NCBI GenBank assembly: GCA_934045075.1
Contig: OW203722.1
Coordinates: forward strand, 15,004,796-15,068,795
Origin: Yponomeuta sedellus
Lineage: Eukaryota; Arthropoda; Insecta; Lepidoptera; Yponomeutidae
Reading direction: 5' to 3'
Length of the DNA stretch: 64,000 nucleotides
Shown in pieces: positions 43,704-56,433 of this stretch. The position numbers and the translations under genes were made by a program. The notes under the pieces are model-generated. The model was not told where the DNA came from, made no database searches, and worked only from the letters and a program-made list of their open reading frames with translations. How positions within the stretch are numbered: the first letter of the stretch is position 1; each line of letters opens with the position of its first letter.

Positions 43704-45705
43704 GCCAATTAGAAAATACAAATTATATATATATTTTTTTCAATTTAGGCACACCGCAGGCTAAATCTATTTTTCTGTAGATCTCTATAAATCTAATTTT
43801 TTTTGCTTCGTTTATTGCGCATTTCGTTTATTTCTGTTGTGCTCATATTATGTCCATTTATCTGTTTATTTTGTTTCTGTGTGTGTTTTTGGTATAATAA
43901 ATGTCTTCTTTCTTTATTTTTTTCTTTAATAAAACGAACAACTATGCATTTTAGAAACTCGATCCCGGGTCCAATGTTTTCTGTTTCACGACTACTATTG
44001 CGCATCTCATGTGGGTTGCTTTAGATAGGTTAATTTCGTTAACTAAGAAGTTTTAGCTAAATTTCTTTTTCGCCATAAATTGCTTTGTTCTATTTCCACT
44101 TACATGGTGTTTGACTGTTATATTCATAGAAAAATAAAACTATTATGGAATTATGGTTCAATTCCGATATTTCACAAAAATGTAATAAGTTAGTTACAAC
44201 TTTTATCGACGAGCGACGTCAGCACCAGGTTCCGAAAAAGTTATTGAATGATCTTCTATCTCTACTTAAAATTCATTGCCCGTAGTCAAATATAGGAAGA
44301 TTATATTGTGGTGATTAAAGGCTGAACAGCTCATCTTATTCTTTGCCTGGCCCTTTCCCATTTTATTTATAGGATGAAAAGCTAATATCTATTTAAATTT
44401 CAAACAAGTATTTTCTCTGGTAGTTTCATACATTTACTAAGGCCTTTGCAAGAACGTTGTGCGAATGTTATATGATTATTGATCCAACGATGTCGTGCAG
44501 TTACAGTTATCGTCCAGTGTGAAACAAGCCACTAGGTATTCAGGGCGTTTTGGTATTCAGCAAACAGCCGCCTGCCGCTAAAATAAACTCCTCGCATTAT
44601 GCTCATGATGACTGTGTGCGCCGTGGCTCGTACTCTTATTGCAGGCGCTTCGTGATTAACTGACGTAATTCTAACCCCCGTAATTACCTGTGCCTCTGGC
44701 CATGCAGGTATTAAACGAACCTTTCTGTGTTTTGTTTCCATAGTCGGCAAAAATATAACTATGTACCTACATTGCTTATACTGGTAGGCCACTCGCGAAA
44801 CATATTAGCGAAGCCTGACTCCGTAAAAATAATAATAATACATAGAGGATTTAATTAGAGAATATGTGGTTCAAACGGTAGCAAGGGTTCGTATATCAAA
44901 GGAACATGTTTTTCTTTTGACCTCTTTTTTCGCCAATTCTATTCAAATGTTTTTATTCATATATAGGTTCATCAAAGTTGTTAGTTTCAGAATTAATAGA
45001 TTATGTAGAGACGTAGTTAAAAAAGAAACACATGTTATCCGAGTAAATCGAATAATATTACAATTAATTTTGAAACGGGAAAGGCTGTTTTAACGAAATT
45101 AAAAATAAAAAAACATTTTGTTACAAAAACAGAATTTTGATTAAGGCATTTATTATTTGCGATAAGTTCCTAATTACAGACTCATTAAGTAGGTACTTAG
45201 AATTTCGAATAAGTGCTTGTCATTTTCTTGTGTTCTAATGTACACGAAAACGCTATACACTTAAAGTTATGGAAACAAATATAATTTCTATAGGTAAAGG
45301 TAGACAAACTATTAAAATTGATTCGCCGGTCAACCGGTAGAAAAAATATTGTTTTCAAAATACAACTTTTGCCAAAATTGTATCGTGGTGCCGTTTTTAT
45401 GGATGGAATAAAGGTTTAACGTGAAATCTTCTTCAAACCCTGTTTTACCCAGCCATAAACTTTTCAATAGGTGCGATGTAATAACAATAATTGAACACCT
45501 GAAAATGGTGTTTTTTAGACACACTCTACTTTTCAAAGTTTCAAAAACGTCGGACCAAACTCGCGAGTCCGCTGCACAGACGATTCATGTTTGTTTCGAG
45601 AGATTTTTAAACCACCCAAAATTCATATAATAAAAACACGATACCCTTAAAGGCCTGCGCAGACCATGTACTGTCCCCCGGGTAGTACATCTGTTTCTAA
45701 ATTGT
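43704..45705. other. No gene seen
   Basis: AT-rich; frames of 70-86 codons overlap antisense and lack motifs. Confidence 0.4.
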
Positions 45706-45751
45706 ATAAATAAATTGTATCGAACCTAGAGGTTCGATACAATTTATTTAT
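45706..45751. repeat. Perfect 22-bp palindrome
   Basis: 45706-45727 and 45730-45751 are exact reverse complements with a 2-base loop. A further partial copy ('ttcgatacaataaattgtatc') follows at 45776. Confidence 0.8.
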
Positions 45752-45954
45752 TTATATTTTTTATATTTATTTATATTCGATACAATAAATTGTATCATTT
45801 GTGCAGAACAAATGTGTGCTGCACCCTCGATGCGCAACTTACCTACAGATTTTAAATAGTTTAGGAATCGAGTCTTGCAGTTTTTTCTATGCTTTATGGA
45901 ACCACGAAGACTATTTTATGGTTTGATAACAAAGGTGTAGTTTCAGAAATTTTC

Positions 45955-46200
45955 CTGTATTTGTAGTATAAGTAATACAATATTACATGCCAAATTTGAT
46001 ACTTAAGGTCACCGGAAAGAATTTTAATTTTGATTTCATTGAGTGTCGAGGTATAAGTTTTTTTTGAGGCAACTTAGAAGTTTGATTTTTTCAGAAGTTC
46101 AAGAGTTTTAATTTCAACTCGTTACCTCCTTTGTCGTTGCAGCAACAAAAGCGTTTAGTGACATATACACAGGTTGAATGATTTTGTGAATGCATTTATA
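45955..46200 (+). repeat. 'GGTTCCGTA' element, internal fragment
   Basis: 'gaggcaacttagaagtttgattttttcag' and 'gttcaagagttttaatttcaactcgttacctc' correspond to 9055-9140 of the 8731 element. Ends absent. Confidence 0.5.
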
Positions 46201-47334
46201 ACCGTTTTAGAAAATCTCATAAATTTTAAAACTATACCTTATTTATACGGCGTTTTATTTAAAAAGCCTCGGAGGGAGGCATTATTTTTTTCTTTAACAC
46301 TTTAACAGCGAAAGAGTGAATAGACAATAGTCGCCATGCCTAGTCCGTATAGTCCCCCGGGAAATAGGGATTAGGAGTATACGGTCCTTGCATTCTTGAT
46401 GCGATGGCGCCGGATGAACGGAATAACAAACTTAATTACGAATCCAGAGTTCGGGGATCAAACAGTCCGCAACAAATTGTAAGCTTACTTACACCTAAGT
46501 TTACCCAACAATCTACTAATTCTACATAATCTTTGAATTCTGAAGCTTTAACAGCTTTGACTATCAGTAGTAAATTTTTTCGATGTTATTTATAGAAACA
46601 GGACTCCTTCAAAACACACGTCAGAGGCAGTTTATTCAATCTATATTTCACTTTACAACGGATGATTTTAATTTAAACTTCTAATAATAGGCACAGTACG
46701 AAAATGGCCAGAAAGTCTTCTACGTGCTTCCACCCTGCCAGTCACACATTGTGGCTCTAAAATGTCAGAATTTGACAACTAATGTCACAAATTTAAAACG
46801 CGCGACTCGTACTCGTGCTGGCAGCACTGTCAGAACTGTGAACTAATGTCGAATGAAATTTTCTTTGACTTACTTCATTATTATTATTATGTTGTTATTA
46901 TTATTAAACTGCCTTTGAGGATTTGAGCGTCGTCGCAACATCGTCGCGGCGTGCTTATCGCGCAATCGCCTTTCTTTCAAATCGCTTGTACCTACATCGC
47001 TAGTGTAATGTCATGCCTGTCATTATAATTATCATCGAGATAGAGAGTACTTTTTTCCCATCTTACAATTTTGCTTCATTTCTAGTTTATCCTTTTGAAA
47101 TTGATAATAAATGCCACACTCTCTTCGTAATATTTAATAAGAGGATCCATATTCAAATTCAATAAGTAATTTGCCATGCATCGCATTACTCACAAAAAAA
47201 CTCGCACCGGTTACAAGACTGAATGAAGACGGTTCCCTAAATATATCAAGCAAATATCACAAAGAAGTAATATTGGTAGAAATGCCTGTAAGAACGTTCC
47301 AGGTCGATATACTTCGACTGAATGGGGAATGTAT
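46201..47334. other. No gene seen
   Basis: No supported frame. (ATT)n-like stretch at 46875-46905. Confidence 0.4.
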
Positions 47335-47485
47335 TAGCGAAGGCCAATATAACAAGTACTCGAAACCGGTGTGGGTGATTAGTAAAAAGAAAGAGGTTCG
47401 TCAGGAAACATCGTGGCAGATGGCAAACCCTGGTCTCTGTGCACCTTCGCGATACAAGCGTGAGTTTATGCTATGTATGGTTCAA
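47335..47485 (+). pseudogene. LINE-1 3' end, degenerate
   Basis: 'gtattagcgaaggccaatataacaagtactcgaaaccgg', 'caggaaacatcgtggcagatggcaaaccctggtctctg', 'gatacaagcgtgagtttatgctatgtatgg' follow the LINE-1 order. The frame is lost. Confidence 0.55.
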
Positions 47486-48038
47486 TCAACTTACATTATA
47501 TATTGGCTAGAACTTCGAGGAGATTGAGGTGAAATGATCCCTTACGGGACTACAGAGCAAGTAGCCTACACTACATGGCTATACTAATTTAATTACGAGA
47601 GCTCTCCGAGAGGCGTCCAAAAGCTTCTTGCTCAATGGAAATTCAATAGCCTTTTCGCTGGCGAAGGGTCACAATTTCCTCAATAACAAATGCTCTCACT
47701 TATTCGACGTTTTGTCCAAACTCCTTGGGGACGACAATTTGTCTCGAGCGTGAAGAAGGCTCCATTTCATTTTTATATGGACGCCGCAGATGGGAAGGGA
47801 ACAGACCCGATCATCTCGCCGGCGCGGCGCGTGTCACTCACAGACTCATCCATCCCCATTCCGAGAAGTGTAATATTTAAATATTTTGCTTCTGGCGATA
47901 ATGTGACGTCCACCTCTTATCATCGTCCATCTTCATCTCGCCCCTTTTTACCCGAGCCCGGTAGAGCTAAACGGAAAGGTTATTATCATTTTAGCAGTAT
48001 TAGGTATTATGAATGTAATTATGTACGAAGGTACGAGA
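47486..48038 (+). other. Uncertain open frame, product not recognised
   Basis: A plus-strand frame from 47690 reads MLSLIRRFVQTPWGRQFVSS..., contains ISPARRVSLTDSS and then enters the GTAT microsatellite, which inflates its length. No family or splice support. Probably chance. Confidence 0.2.
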
Positions 48039-48167
48039 ATGTATGTATGTATGTATGTATGTATGTATGTATGTATGTATGTATGTATGTATGTATGTAT
48101 GTATGTATGTATGTATGTATGTATGTATGTATGTATGTATGTTTGTATTTATGTATGTATGTATGTA
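48039..48167. repeat. (GTAT)n microsatellite, about 128 bp
   Basis: About 32 units with one impure patch at 48141-48150. No LINE-1 end was recognised immediately upstream, unlike 41516-42331. Confidence 0.95.
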
Positions 48168-48705
48168 AAAATAAAAAAATACTTCCTCTATCTCAATTTT
48201 GCGGAACGACGCAAGTCGACTCGCACTTGCCTGTTCTTGTATGTATGGTGTCTAAGATACACCCACGTGTAAGTTCAGTCAATATCTCTGTTTATTTTAC
48301 ACGCCATACGTAATCCGAAAAAAATACAATACAAGTCGTAAATACCTAACTTTTGCAGTAAACAATTGAATTATAATTAAATATAACTTGGCCCAATATT
48401 GCTATACTCGTATTAGCTAACAGAAGTTGCCTGGTTTACACCACAACTTTCTCAAAAATAACTTACCAAATGTATGGGTTTTTCGTAACCCTTTTGAATT
48501 TTAACAAAGTATATCAAAACAAACTTGTAGGTCAACAATGAAGTGTAGGTACCCAAAGTTTAACCGACCTGTAAAGTAAAAAATCATACATCATTTTTTT
48601 CACTGTTCAATACAATCGAACTTACTTGGACTTTTTACATCTAAATATCCTACGTGATTCATGCATTATCTAGTAGCAACTCTTACTACTTAGGTGAAGT
48701 GACCA
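48168..48705. other. No gene seen
   Basis: No supported feature. Confidence 0.4.
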
Positions 48706-48774
48706 AAAGACGCAGAAGTACTTTTATAAATGTTTTCATACCTGCTTATGTACTTAAAGTACTTCTGCGTCTTT
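48706..48774. repeat. Perfect 19-bp inverted repeat
   Basis: 48706-48724 and 48756-48774 (aaagacgcagaagtacttt and its complement) with a 31-base loop. Confidence 0.75.
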
Positions 48775-49016
48775 GTGGTGCTGTGCGTCACTGCAGATTT
48801 CAGCCTTCCCTAAGTGAGAGAGAGAGAGAAATAGAAAGATTATTTACAAACGACATGCCGGATCGAAATTAAACTTTACCAATACGTTTAAACTCTTAAA
48901 CACGCGGGTCCACAGCGGATTGATAATTAAAACTCTGTATAGACCAGGTACCATTTATTAACCTCCAAACGCTGTCAAAAAAAGTACACAACAGTTTTCT
49001 TGGCTTCTCACAAATT

Positions 49017-49205
49017 ATATTATTTTTTAATGCACTAACCCGTGCTAAGGACAACTTTAAAAACCTATTTAGAGGCTAAAAATTCCACCCATGCCGGGAT
49101 TCGAACCCGCGACCTCTGGCTATCCCTCAGGCATGGATAGCCAGAGGTCGCGGGTTTGAATTCCGGCATGGGTGGAATTTTTAGCCTCTAAATAGGTTTT
49201 TAAAA
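49017..49205. mobile_element. Family A hairpin dimer with 12-bp target duplication
   Basis: Flanked by 'ttctcacaaatt' at 49005-49016 and 49206-49217. Inside: tail(-) and a 3' half tRNA(-) up to 'ctggctatcc', a short centre 'ctcaggcat', then the mirrored half tRNA(+) 'ggatagccagagg' and tail(+). The arms are almost perfectly complementary over about 75 bp. The missing target duplication inside shows that the hairpin entered as one unit. Confidence 0.88.
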
Positions 49206-49217
49206 TTCTCACAAATT

Positions 49218-50769
49218 GTAGAAGGAAAATGGAAAGAAATATATTTTCCATCTAAAAATTTACAATAAAACACTTAATAAGATACATTAATGAACCAATG
49301 TAACAGTTTTTAATTGAAACAGCATTATATTTATATGGTAAGTCGTCCTTGTTAATGGTACAAAACACAATTCATATTCCTCTCAGCATTGATGAAAGTC
49401 ACAGAGCGCACATTTCTTCGTCATTATGCCGTCACATCGGTGTGCTACATTCTGAATTGAATGTTGCATTTTCTATGAGTCATACAAAATGTAACATTCA
49501 ATTCAACACCAGGCGGAGTTTGGATGAACCCGACTGTATAGTTAGGTAACTTAACTGTGAAATGCAAACTCACCCAGTAGTGATCGCAAGATCATTAAAT
49601 GACGCCATCATTAAAATCGCTTATGCAATAAGCTGATTGTATTGAAACAACGAAATGTTGATGTGGAGTATGAAAATACGTCTGATTAGGTACCGAGTCA
49701 CCTAATCACTATTATTCACCTACTTATATTGGACCCTTTTCATGCCTTAAAAAGTATAGTGTAATAAGCCCTTAGCCCGCGTATAACGAATGCGCATATT
49801 GACAATTTAGGTTTGAACAAAGCCTAACTAGCGCCACCAATATTTAAAAAAAAATAAAATTAATCCGTTAGAGCAGTGTTAAGAATTTTTTTTTTCTTTA
49901 GCCTTTTTGTGTCTTACTGCTGAATATTAAAATGGTCGTCAAATAATTTCATCTTAGGTTCTTGGTACTAGGCTATAAAAAAATCAATTTACCTATTCCA
50001 TTGGTGGCTCCGGTTAATTTAACTTAAATATTTGACAGAAGGTACTCGTACGTCAAAAATACCTCACAAAACTCACAAAACGGAGCTAAAGTTAACTGAC
50101 CAGCAGAAGCCACATCAATGTTATGTTAATTTTAAGCCGCTGACAAGACCCACGTCGCCGAAAACGTAAACACAACATAGCGTCTGCCAAAATCCTTAAG
50201 ACGCCCGAAAGGTCAGTGCAAAAGACATTCCTCTCTCCTCCGGGTATCTATATAATGTGGAACATTAGAGAGATGTTCAACATGTCTTTGTAACAATTTT
50301 GATTTAGAATTGGAAGCATTGGAAAGCCTACTGGGATTAGTTGAGCGAAGTGCTCGCTGCGGAGATCCGACCGAACCACGAAATGTCTCAGCCTCAGCCT
50401 ATTTAAGGAAATGAAATTGGAAAGACTTGCTGCAGAGCTCCAATATTAGAGCAGAGAAGAGATGCTGCTATCGCAATATCTGCTACCAACTCTTATTGCG
50501 GCACGGATAAAGGCTGAAATTGAACGTGTTAAGAATGTTGAGTGCAACTCGGCCTCATTACAGTTTAAGTACAGAGTGTTGCAGTAAAGACCGACAAAAC
50601 TTAGCGAGATTAATGCCTCATTAATACATTTCAAAAGCACTCTAAGTATCAGCTGTTCCATACTAGACTTTTAAACTAACTAGCGAATTAACGCAACGGC
50701 TGCTTCCTATTTTCCAAGTAAATTGTATGTTGTATAGAATCAGGCGTTACTTTGCGGAAATCCATAATA
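49218..50769. other. No gene seen; one hairpin
   Basis: 'tgaattgaatgtt' at 49453-49465 pairs with 49493-49505 (pairing extends inward with one mismatch). The remainder has no supported feature. Confidence 0.4.
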
Positions 50770-51206
50770 GCATTAAAAAGTTAAAATTACTTTGCTGAAT
50801 TCCGCCAAAAATCCCACAAGCACCATGCGGCTAGCTAATGCACCGCCCTCCCTCCCACTTTTTCAAGCAGAAGCAAGACACGAATACACCACCACCAACA
50901 CCAAGACTTGTGTGAGAAAACACGCGACGCGTTTCGCCTCTAACACGAGGGGCGGCCTAGCCTATAAATACGGAGCGTTTATGCGGAGACGGTCACTTGC
51001 ATTTGGGAGCCTGAGGATGCCTCGTGTTAGAGGCGAAACGCGTCGCGTGTTTTCTCACACAAGTATTGGTGTTGGTGTTGGTGGTGGTGTGTTCGTGTCT
51101 TGCTTCTGCTTGAAAAAGTGGGAGGGAGGGCGGTGCATTAGCTAGCCGCATGGTGCTTGTGGGATTTTTGGCGGAATTCAGCAAAGTAATTTTAACTTTT
51201 TAATGC
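50770..51206. mobile_element. Fold-back element, ~180-bp arms
   Basis: Left arm 50770-50949 and right arm 51021-51206 are near-perfect reverse complements; the right arm has about six extra bases in a GTTGGT run. The 71-bp spacer (50950-51020) holds 'cctataaatacggagcg' (TATA-like). The arms contain 'gaggcgaaacgcgtcgcgtg' and 'ggcggtgcattagctagccgc'. Open frames in it are mirror artefacts. No target duplication found. Confidence 0.88.
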
Positions 51207-52744
51207 AAGAAAATTGTATTCATGGTATCAGAAAATTGTTTCAACGTAAAAAAAATTCATTATGTTGAATTTTGTAACTTGTATAAGTATCTTGAATGTC
51301 AAGTACCTACCTAATTGTAATGAGCGCTGCCTTTGTAAGAGAGCAAAAGGCAACAAAAAAGGTTCACTCTGATAATATTTTCTCATATTAATCAGAATTC
51401 ATCATTTGGTACCAACATAATACGATACCATGATCCGTAAGATAACTCCTTCAAATTCTACTGGACATTCCTCCAACACCCTGCAGATGGGAAGCGCAAA
51501 TAGTACGATGCAACCTATTGTTTCAGGGTATGCTTTGTATCGACAACGTTCTATACTGGCACCTAGAATATATTGTGGAAGAGATCGCCGGCATGCCTCA
51601 AATGCCGACGGTGGCTAGGCTGAAATAGGAACGGGACAATAATAGTACTAGCGCCTTTATCTCATCTAGACATAGACTTGTCCGTTTTCAATGCAATCCT
51701 GTTAACGATACTGTTCGTTTGTTCAAATTCAAAGCTGTTTCTGCCAAACTGCATGACATTTTGTTGGCAGGTGCTTTGAAAGGTTATTTGAAAATGCACA
51801 ATTCCTGAAAACCTCCAAAGGAAGCTGGCATTTCTAGGCCCGATTGTAAATAGTTGAGATATGGTTTAAAAAAAAGCGTTATATTTTTCTATTTTAAAAT
51901 ATAAAAAAATTAGCTCAATTCACAATCTGGAAGACGATAAATCTTAAAAATAAGTTTATATCCTTAATAAAATAGGATACCGATTACTTTAATTGATTAG
52001 TATGTATGAATTAAATAAAAAACCCCTGCACCAGATGATTGATTCAATCAAATTAAATAAATACATATTATAATATACATAATATCAACAGTTTATTATA
52101 ATCAAAATATTAACTTGATGAAAATAAATCTTATTGATTCTCGTTTAAACATCGATTTATTAGCCGTGTTTGTCAACTGTATTTTTAATCTGTGTCTGTG
52201 CTAACAGTGACAGGCGTGACAGCTCCCTGACTCAATCTATCGTTTAGTGCGTTTTGAGTGTGTTTCCTGTTGTTTTTGTTATTATGATTCTCCGACCAGT
52301 GCTTTCTTTCTACAGACTTACGATCTTGCTTAACTTGTACGGACACGGATAAGTTTAGTATAAGTTTCATTGTCAGCTTGTTGCATAGCCTCACTTTTAC
52401 TAAATCTCTTACAACTCTGATCTCAGATTGCCAAAATCTGCAGATTTTTTCGAGATGGTTTGCTAATTATATAAGCTCTAAATTGACATCACTTTCACCT
52501 TTTTACACCCAGGCCCAAGAATGTATGAAAGTGTCCGTCTCCTTACAGGTTATGTTTTACAACAACTTTTGTTTTAAACGTATTTTCTCGTTTGCCGTTT
52601 GATTTTAACATTAGGGCTTACTTACATCATTTTATGTCATTCGCGAGTTCTTTAGCTATCTTTCGCTTTATTTTCACTTAACTTCAAAATAACATAATAT
52701 ACGTCCTATCCGGCCATATCAGCCTTCTTAAATTAAATTTAAAG
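51207..52744. other. No gene seen
   Basis: AT-rich, short frames only. Confidence 0.4.
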
Positions 52745-52925
52745 TATTTGGAGTTGATGTATCGGCATGCGCAGCGTAGGATGACCAGCCACAAGACGGA
52801 CAGAAGACCTCATCCAAGAGGCAGGAAGACGCTGGATACAAGCCGCTGCCAACCGGTTTTATTATCAATACATGGAGAAGACCTATGTCCAGCAGTGGAC
52901 GTCTTATGGCTGAATGATGATGATG
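52745..52925 (+). pseudogene. RTE-type LINE 3' end with GATGAT tail
   Basis: MYRHAQRRMTSHKTDRRPHP then RGRKTLDTSRCQ, 'gaagacctatgtccagcagtggacgtcttatggctgaa' and (TGA)n. This is the standard end of an RTE-type LINE, frames damaged. Confidence 0.6.
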
Positions 52926-53027
52926 ATTTGCAGTATTTTAAACATAACAATGAAAACCAAATTAGGAAAATAAAAAAAAAGTTTAACGTACCAGTATGTC
53001 GCTATGCTAGATAGAAAACAAAATATA

Positions 53028-53215
53028 AATAACTTCTACACAACACAACACTTACTATAATGACAAATGCTATGCACACAACTACATCAGTACTATGGTG
53101 ACTAGGCAAGGACATTACAAACACGAAAATACATCCCATGAGGTCATTTGTACAAAAGTACGGCGACCCCCAGGGGAAATCGAACTTACAACCTCCGGCA
53201 CGACTTTTTCGCTAT
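53028..53215 (-). mobile_element. Family C SINE, divergent
   Basis: 'aacttctacacaacacaacactta', 'atcagtactatggtgactaggcaaggac', 'cgacccccaggggaaatcgaacttacaacctccgg' (boxB in reverse): 3' end at left, tRNA head at right. Confidence 0.55.
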
Positions 53216-53534
53216 ACATTAATTAACGCGTTTAACATAGGTGGTGCCCACTATGAAATAATGCTAGTTTCTACGTCTAATCGGGATTTCCTAATTTTAA
53301 CAACATTGTGGCAATATTGCTTATTTTCAACGAAATGTTATGTATTGATCGCTCAGGGGTACTACGTCCAGATACTGAAGAGTGCGGACAATCCGTATTT
53401 GGTCCCCAACAATAATTTTGAATTTAATAGAAGAAATTTTAACAATTTAAAACATGACCGACAAAGACCATTTTAACACCGTAAATTAGTTGGAAACCTC
53501 TATTTTATAGTTCATTTAACAACGCCTTTTTAGG

Positions 53535-53590
53535 AAACAAAGTCATTGGTACATTTGAACCCACGTGCTCTCGAATGTGAGACTAGCCTG
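53535..53590 (-). repeat. Family B SINE, head fragment
   Basis: 'ggaaacaaagtcattggtacatttgaacccacgtgctctcg' matches the body-head junction of family B. Confidence 0.55.
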
Positions 53591-54262
53591 GGTAGTACGA
53601 AGGCACGATTGACGATGTAACATCCTCGTTAAATATAGTGTATTTTGTTAATCCACTATTAACTCTAGGACCGGCGGACTAAAGCACAAAGTCAAATTGT
53701 GTTGTTATTTACAACATAAGTAATTAAAATAGCAGGTTACTTGATCTTCAAAGCCTACGACGACTTTACAGTAACATTTTATTCTTTCATATCTCTGACA
53801 GAGCTCTTATTTATGAAACAGCCGTGCGCGTTATAAATTCATGACTACTGAAGATCCCCTTAGGCCTTAGGGGACATTTAAACATAATCGTGTCGTATTT
53901 GTTGTGCCCCAAAGTCGTTATTTCTCTGCCAAAAATACGTTTGAATGCAGCATTTTACTTAAATGTGTACCTACTTACCTCCTTAGTTATTTATTGCAAC
54001 AGGTATGTACAGGCTTTAGATATAATAAATAAAAAGAAGCGGCCCAAAGCGTGTCAGACCTAGCGCAGTTGGCTCTCAAACTCGGCTGCATGCGGACTTA
54101 GAAGAACGGGCTTTTGATTGATATTATGAATATAGTAAACGGTGGCGGCCGAGAGGACGGTGGCGAAACGAGCTCGGCAAGTTTCCTTTCGGAGTGATCA
54201 GAGGAGGCAAGTGATCGAAAATATTGGTATAAAGGGGGAGAAATAAATGATAAAAGATAACA
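53591..54262. other. No gene seen
   Basis: A GC-richer patch at 54040-54190 has no convincing frame. Confidence 0.4.
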
Positions 54263-54350
54263 TAACCTCACGCCCGTATCCCAGTGGGGTACGGGCGTGA
54301 GGTTAAGGGACAGATCATCTTCACTTCATCAACGTTCATTAGTCTTTGCA
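54263..54350 (-). repeat. LINE-1 3' tip with perfect hairpin
   Basis: 'taacctcacgcccgta' (54263-54278) is mirrored exactly at 54290-54305 around an 11-base loop. 54309-54350 resumes LINE-1 ('cagatcatcttcacttcatcaacgttcat'). The ~36 bp normally between are replaced by the mirrored copy. Confidence 0.75.
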
Positions 54351-56433
54351 TGCACGTAAGTTTTCGAATAAACGGTTACAACTTCTTTAAAGTAATATTA
54401 AAAGATTTTTTTCGTTTATAAGTTGGTCGATTATTGCACATTAACTTGTAAAGCCTACATAGCTGTGCTAGTTTATTATTTAACTTCGCATTATGTGCCA
54501 CTATCCTAAAATTTTTCACTTCCCAAACAGACAAACAGACAGACGGAAAAACAGTTTCTTGTTGTCTAAGAAACCTTAAAAACGGAAAGTTGAAACAATA
54601 CTTCACATGCTCAATGAATCCCTTCAAACCTGTACCTAACATCACGTACGTAAATCAGGTTTAGGAGTCAATTTTGCATATGTTACTCTTCCCTTTCAGC
54701 TCTACACTGTATCATTACTTTCCACAAATTAAAAACCGGCATAATTACCAACTTGTACCAAAGGGGATTACCTACTTCCAGGGAATAGAAAATGAATTCC
54801 GTTCGGATGATATTAATTTGTGAATTTCTTCATCGACATTACGATAACCATAGCTCGTAATAATAATGTGAGCACACATGTCTACCTATCTACCTACCAC
54901 AACGTCTCCTGGGAATGTGGAAATGTGTTTTCTTTCGATTCCAGAGAGTAAATGGCACGTTGATTGAAGCAATTTCGCATGTTTAAACTATATTGTATGT
55001 TTACACCTATTGTCAAATGGCTTGCCGTTATCCGGAACGTAAACATTAAAGAAATATTTTATTTTTATCTCGGGACATAATTTTGTCGCTCCCGTTCTGA
55101 CAGCGGCAAGCCAATGTAACATTACGTACTGTAAACATCACGCAACAACATCCATGTATCATTCATAACTGACAATTATCTGGACTGGTCCCAATCTAGG
55201 ATACTCTGTGATAGGATAAGCGCACAATCATGGGTAGTACGATGGCATTAGTCACCCATTTTGTGGCGGTAAGATCTCAAGAATTTGGCAATTGATGTAT
55301 AGGGAAGTCGCGACTTTTGTTGTACTACCCAGTAACGACGTCACAAACGAGTATGTTTGGAGACTATTTGTAAAAAAACAAGTAAAAAATTACCAACAAC
55401 CCGGCTACTGAGCATTAACTAATAAGCAGACGGGATCAACTTAGGTACCTAACTAGTAGTTCAATTGTTAAATTTGAGTGCCACCTGCTTAGTAGTTACT
55501 GCTCAGCAGTCAGGTTGTTGGCTATGTTTTTATTTCAGTATTTAATTTAAGTGATCGTTTTAGTGGTTTTTTCATTTTTCTGATGGATTTATACTGATTA
55601 CAAAAAGCCTATAACTCTCGCGAAAATATGACGTTTCGATTCAGATTTTATTTGTCAAAATCTGGCCAATTCACAGAACATAAAAAAAGAGTAGAAGTAG
55701 TGAAATGACACATTAGTACGAAAACCAGTGTTAACCAAACTGATACACATAAACCAAACGCATACTACGAATGCCAAGCTGCCATTGGTACCTAAATAAA
55801 GCCAATACCGAAAAGGTGTACATCATAAAAGTTTCGAGTAAAATATGTACCTTTTCAGAATGTTAACAGTGATCAAATTCAAAAGACAATGATGAAATAT
55901 GGGTTGGCAATTTGTAGTAACGCTACTCTACACTAGATGGAACTACCGCCGCGTCGGACCGAAAAGAACTCTTACCTAGTAAGACATAAAGTTCAAAATT
56001 GAAAAACAAGTACATTCTCAGTTTGGGATGGGACAATGCGAGTTCTAGTTTATCGATAGGGAGAACCTATCGACAAATTATACAAACAGTTTAACAAATT
56101 AACGGCTGAATACGAATACTGGTACTCAGAAGCATTTTTGGCTATTTCTTTTTTGCCTGCGGGTTGACTGGTAGAAAATGCAACTTTTTTACATTATCTT
56201 TTGAGCAATGAAGAATTAATACTAATAGGGTGGATACATATACAAATAAAACAATGTGGTAGATTTCATAATATTTTAAAATAATATCTCTTATTAAAAC
56301 TAGCTTTAACCCACTGCTTCGCCGGCGTTAGAAATTATAGTAAAAAAAAATACTTTGTCTATCTGTACGCCATGTTTCATAAGTAATACTAATGGATGAT
56401 GGTACAATTATAATTTCATTTATACGCAAGAGT
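54351..56433. other. No gene seen
   Basis: No supported frame. A short 'atcgataggg...cctatcga' hairpin is at about 56052-56074. Confidence 0.4.

Noticed and set aside
47690..48313. 207-codon plus frame as a gene
   Set aside because: A third of it is GTAT microsatellite; the rest has no known motif.
50792..51184. Two opposed near-identical frames (117 and 63 codons) in the fold-back element
   Set aside because: They are mirror images produced by the inverted arms; no independent coding evidence.
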